NCBI GenBank assembly: GCA_964247295.1
Contig: CAXTTV010000002.1
Location: 1-64,000 of the forward strand
DNA: 64,000 nucleotides
Origin: CAXTTV01 sp964247295
GTDB taxonomy: Bacteria; Chloroflexota; Ktedonobacteria; Ktedonobacterales; Ktedonobacteraceae
Reading direction: 5' to 3'
Shown here one piece after another: positions 61,399 through 64,000 of this stretch. Position 1 is the stretch's first letter. Every line of letters begins with the position of its first letter. The notes under the pieces were generated by a model. That model did no database searches. It was not told where the DNA came from and saw nothing but the letters and a program-made list of their open reading frames with translations. A program made the position numbers and the translations under genes.

Positions 61399-62088
61399 CT
61401 AATAGATCCGGCCCTCCAGTTCCGCTATCTTATGCAGTGTGATTTTGTGCTTATCGGTACTGATATAATTTTTATCCATGAAATAGCCCATTACCTTATT
61501 GACACTCTCGCGCGAAGCTCCGACCAGGGCCGCGAGCTCTTGCTGAGTCAGGCGCATATTGATCAGTACACCTTCCTTATTGGTTTCGCCATGCTCATTC
61601 GCCAGATCGAGCAGCTTTTTTGCCACGCGACCGTAAACATCCAGAGAAATCAGATCATCGATCATCTGATCCGTTTTGCGCAGACGTTTTGAGAGCACAC
61701 CCATTACCTGGATTGCGATTTTAGGACTACGCATAATCGCATTGTGGAAATCGTTGCGCTGAAGCGTATAGCATTCCACCTTCTCGATAGCGGTAGCATC
61801 GGCGGAGCGGGGAAGTCCATCTAAGAGCGCGAACTCGCCAAAGTAGTCGCCAGTCTTAAATACCACTAGCGATATCTCCTGCCCATCCGGGCTGCTCCAC
61901 CCGATTTTGACTTTGCCTGCTTTAATTATATAGAGTACCTGACCAGGATCGTCGCGATGAAAAATAATCTCGCCAGATTTGAAGGTGCGCCTTCTCGCGA
62001 CCGCCATCAGCTCTGTAATATCTTGATTATCGAGATCCGCGAAGAGGGGAACCTGCTTGAAATAAAGGGAATCGCCTCCAACACTCAT
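61399..62088 (-). CDS. Crp/Fnr-family transcriptional regulator
   Basis: Protein of 229 residues. Cyclic-nucleotide-binding beta-roll (FHRDDPGQVLYIIKAGKVKI, DYFGEFALLDGLPRSADA), a long dimerisation helix and a Crp-type winged helix with recognition helix LTQQELAALVGASRESVNKV. The FGE-ALLDG-PRSA context is like true cAMP-binding members. It heads the glycolipid cluster on the same strand, 62 bases before the UbiA gene, and may control it. Confidence 0.92.
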   Translation of the reverse strand: MSVGGDSLYFKQVPLFADLDNQDITELMAVARRRTFKSGEIIFHRDDPGQVLYIIKAGKVKIGWSSPDGQEISLVVFKTGDYFGEFALLDGLPRSADATAIEKVECYTLQRNDFHNAIMRSPKIAIQVMGVLSKRLRKTDQMIDDLISLDVYGRVAKKLLDLANEHGETNKEGVLINMRLTQQELAALVGASRESVNKVMGYFMDKNYISTDKHKITLHKIAELEGRIY

Positions 62089-62457
62089 ATAAAAACCTCA
62101 GCTTCCAAAGAAAACTTTCTCCCGACGCAAGAGCGACGTGACAGAAAGGCAAGTTACAGACTGCTACCTGTTGATATTAGCCTACTTTCAGGAGTGATGC
62201 AAGACTGTACTATAACCATAATGTTTCTTATCGCTAGTACTTCCGGTAAGACCTTTATTTGAGATTGGCAATCATCTCTACAATATATTAGTATACACAA
62301 TATAACCTTATATCTTATAGTAAGGGAATAGGCAGCAGAGGCTTATCTTAAATGTTTGCTCATTGTTATTCTGAGAATACAAACTAGCTAAATTGTTGGC
62401 ATTTACCTTCATATTTAGTCATATGTAGTGATTATAATCGCTATATATGGAGTTGGT
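62089..62457. other. Divergent intergenic region, no gene seen
   Basis: AT-rich DNA between the Crp-family gene and the mannosyltransferase. A TATAAT near 62433 could serve the latter, but no matching -35 box is present. A plus-strand frame at 61957-62262 is a shadow. Confidence 0.5.
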
Positions 62458-63774
62458 ATGAAGGTAAATACACGCAAAAGCTTGATAAGAAAATTCCCGA
62501 TAGAAAGATCTTTACAGTCGATAGATGCGCTAACGAATATTTTTATTAGGGAAGAATATAAGCTGCATAAGGAGCCTCAGGTAGAAGATGGCTGGCAAAA
62601 ATGGATAAGTGCTATCAAAACCGTTGGACCCATTTTTCTGGGGACGCGTCTCGCGATACTATTCATTAGCTATTTTTTTACATTGTTCATTTATTCTAAG
62701 CCCTCGTCACATTCGCGATCGTCTAGTGATCTATTTTTGCGCTTCATTCAATGGGATAGTGTGCATTATATACATATCGCTCAATACGGGTATACTAATA
62801 ATGCTGGAGTTTCAAACCCTCGTGGGACCGTATTCTTTCCTCTCTATCCCCTTTTAATACACGTACTAAATGTTATCACAAAAGCAGATTTCGCCATTTG
62901 TGCATTAATAATCACAAATTTGGCCGCCTTTGGATTACTAGTTGTGTTCTATCAATTAACAAAAGAAGAGTTTGGTGCCTCAGCAGGTTTTAGGACGGTG
63001 CTGGCGCATGTTCTCTTTCCATCAGCTTTTTTTCTTATAGTAATTTATAATCATTCGTTGTTTCTTTTCTTAAGCGTCCTCTGTTTTTACTATATAAGAA
63101 AGGGAAATTGGTGGTTAGCTGGCCTTTGTGGTTTTTTTGCGAGCCTGACGAGATCATCGGGATGCTTTTTATGTTTCCCATTTCTATATGAATACCTGCG
63201 CCAACATGAATTCAGTCTGCGTACATTTAATCTCAGAAAATTGTTGAACCCTGGCATTCTGGCAATCGGTCTGATTCCGGCTGGAACGTTATTGTTCGCC
63301 TGTTACTGTTATTCTAAATTCAACGATTTTCTCTCTTTTCAACATGCGGAGGAGGCCTGGCGACGCTGGTTAGATGTTCCCTGGTATGCTCTTGTGCAAA
63401 CTGCGAATGCTATAATTGTCAATCCATTGTTATCATATCAAGGGGTTCGGGCACTTGCGGATCTCTTTCCAGTGTTATTTACGCTTCTCCTGGTTGTTCT
63501 GGGCTTTGTCGGGCCCTGGAAATTTTCGAAAGAGAAGCTTGTTTATCCACTTTATGGAGCGTTGGTATTTCTCTTTTTTCTAAGTGAGCCTACCCATACC
63601 TCGTTTGTAATGGAGTCTCAGGGAAGGTATATGCTGGAAGTGTTTCCAGCTTTTATGGTCATGGGAAGGATAGGGAAAGCAAAGCCGCAATGGGGAATGC
63701 TTTATGTATTTAGTGCTTATGGACTCCAAATTCTTTTCCTACTACAATTTATGCTAGGAAATTGGGTAGACTAG
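62458..63774 (+). CDS. PIG-V-like mannosyltransferase family membrane protein
   Basis: Protein of 438 residues with about ten helices. After a soluble N-terminus (70 residues) it has the PIG-V landmark FIQWDSVHYIHIAQYGYTNN (Asp first-loop motif), GTVFFPLYPLLIHVL, ASLTRSSGCFLCFPFLYEYL and FVMESQGRYMLEVFPAFMVM. Such GT-C enzymes add mannose from polyprenyl-phosphate mannose outside the membrane, the product of the GT2 nearby. The ATG at 62458 has GGAG five bases before it; a GTG at 62428 is less likely. Confidence 0.85.
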   Translation: MKVNTRKSLIRKFPIERSLQSIDALTNIFIREEYKLHKEPQVEDGWQKWISAIKTVGPIFLGTRLAILFISYFFTLFIYSKPSSHSRSSSDLFLRFIQWDSVHYIHIAQYGYTNNAGVSNPRGTVFFPLYPLLIHVLNVITKADFAICALIITNLAAFGLLVVFYQLTKEEFGASAGFRTVLAHVLFPSAFFLIVIYNHSLFLFLSVLCFYYIRKGNWWLAGLCGFFASLTRSSGCFLCFPFLYEYLRQHEFSLRTFNLRKLLNPGILAIGLIPAGTLLFACYCYSKFNDFLSFQHAEEAWRRWLDVPWYALVQTANAIIVNPLLSYQGVRALADLFPVLFTLLLVVLGFVGPWKFSKEKLVYPLYGALVFLFFLSEPTHTSFVMESQGRYMLEVFPAFMVMGRIGKAKPQWGMLYVFSAYGLQILFLLQFMLGNWVD

Positions 63775-63882
63775 GAGGAGTGGGAAGAAGTTTTTTTCCA
63801 CTGTTTGCTTTGTTTGTTGGTTTTAGAAAAGAGTCATCTAGATAAAATTGAATCTAAAATGAACCCGTTCGGAGGGATATGT

Positions 63883-64000
63883 ATGGGTACGGAGTCACTT
63901 CATGAATTAGAAGGCTACTCAGCAAAGACTAAGGTAAAGGTAGAAGCATTGCCTCGGGCGATGGATCAAGAGGAACAGGGCTGGCGAAGCTGGTTGCAGA
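63883..64000 (+). CDS. Start of a second mannosyltransferase-like gene (partial)
   Basis: ATG 63883 with GGAGGG upstream opens 39 codons that run off the window. The end, MDQEEQGWRSWLQ, resembles EPQVEDGWQKWIS in the preceding mannosyltransferase at the same distance from the start, which suggests a tandem paralog. Too short to be sure. Confidence 0.5.
   Translation, partial: MGTESLHELEGYSAKTKVKVEALPRAMDQEEQGWRSWLQ

Noticed and set aside
38..63900. CRISPR arrays, intact insertion sequences, rRNA genes
   Set aside because: No regularly spaced repeats, no transposase with terminal repeats and no rRNA signature were seen.

Overview
The window is about 64 kb of roughly 50% GC bacterial DNA. The gene content suggests a filamentous soil Chloroflexota of the Ktedonobacteria type: a large LuxR/NB-ARC/TPR regulator, kinase-WD40 remnants, GH92 mannosidase, RNHCP, DUF4385 and DUF4432 proteins, several OmpR-type two-component systems and UbiA/flippase/GT2 glycolipid genes. 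The lineage is inferred from gene content only.

Layout. 0-11.2 kb: an aminotransferase, an RNHCP zinc-ribbon protein, three tandem paralogous secreted proteins with nearly the same promoter, leader and signal peptide, a lipoprotein, a DUF4432 epimerase-fold protein, a PstS-like binding protein, a truncated NTPase and DUF4385. 11.3-16.6 kb: an envelope-stress block (HtrA protease, site-2 protease with CBS domains, a kinase remnant, sensor kinase, response regulator). 16.8-22.3 kb: a belt of decaying genes (PQQ-type propeller, adenine deaminase with an in-frame TAG, kinase-WD40 with a frameshift, HAMP protein with a TAG and a frameshift). 22.6-27.9 kb: nickel/cobalt permease and a copper module (cupredoxin lipoprotein, CopA, CsoR, CopZ) with CsoR-like operators. 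28-34.3 kb: secreted GH92 mannosidase and a giant LuxR regulator. 34.6-45.3 kb: a second two-component system (kinase-regulator operon and a divergent GAF/PAS kinase) with UspA, DoxX, MurB and a deleted PEP carboxykinase gene. 45.4-57.6 kb: a three-gene Hma-like defence operon (helicase, methylase, ATPase), a large serine recombinase and tRNA-Asp. 57.9-64 kb: a Rae1/YacP-like protein, a glycolipid operon headed by a Crp/Fnr regulator, and PIG-V-like mannosyltransferases.

The most striking signal is regulatory. Five promoters between 36.7 and 45.3 kb share one architecture: four TGTGAN repeats in the direction of transcription, with starts spaced 11, 20-21 and 11 bp, then 10-11 bp to a TANNNT -10 box. 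They lie upstream of the kinase-regulator operon, uspA, doxX, murB and the pckG remnant. This is what a PhoB/PhoP-like (OmpR-family) activator site replacing the -35 box looks like, and the regulator encoded at 35.1-35.8 kb is the obvious candidate. A second, different array (four TCTCAGR-like repeats at 11-bp period) precedes both the other response regulator and htrA, which suggests an autoregulated envelope-stress circuit.

Other notable items are a perfect 289-bp direct repeat covering leader and signal peptide of two secreted paralogs, a HEPN-containing ATPase in the defence operon, and several genes broken by single events.
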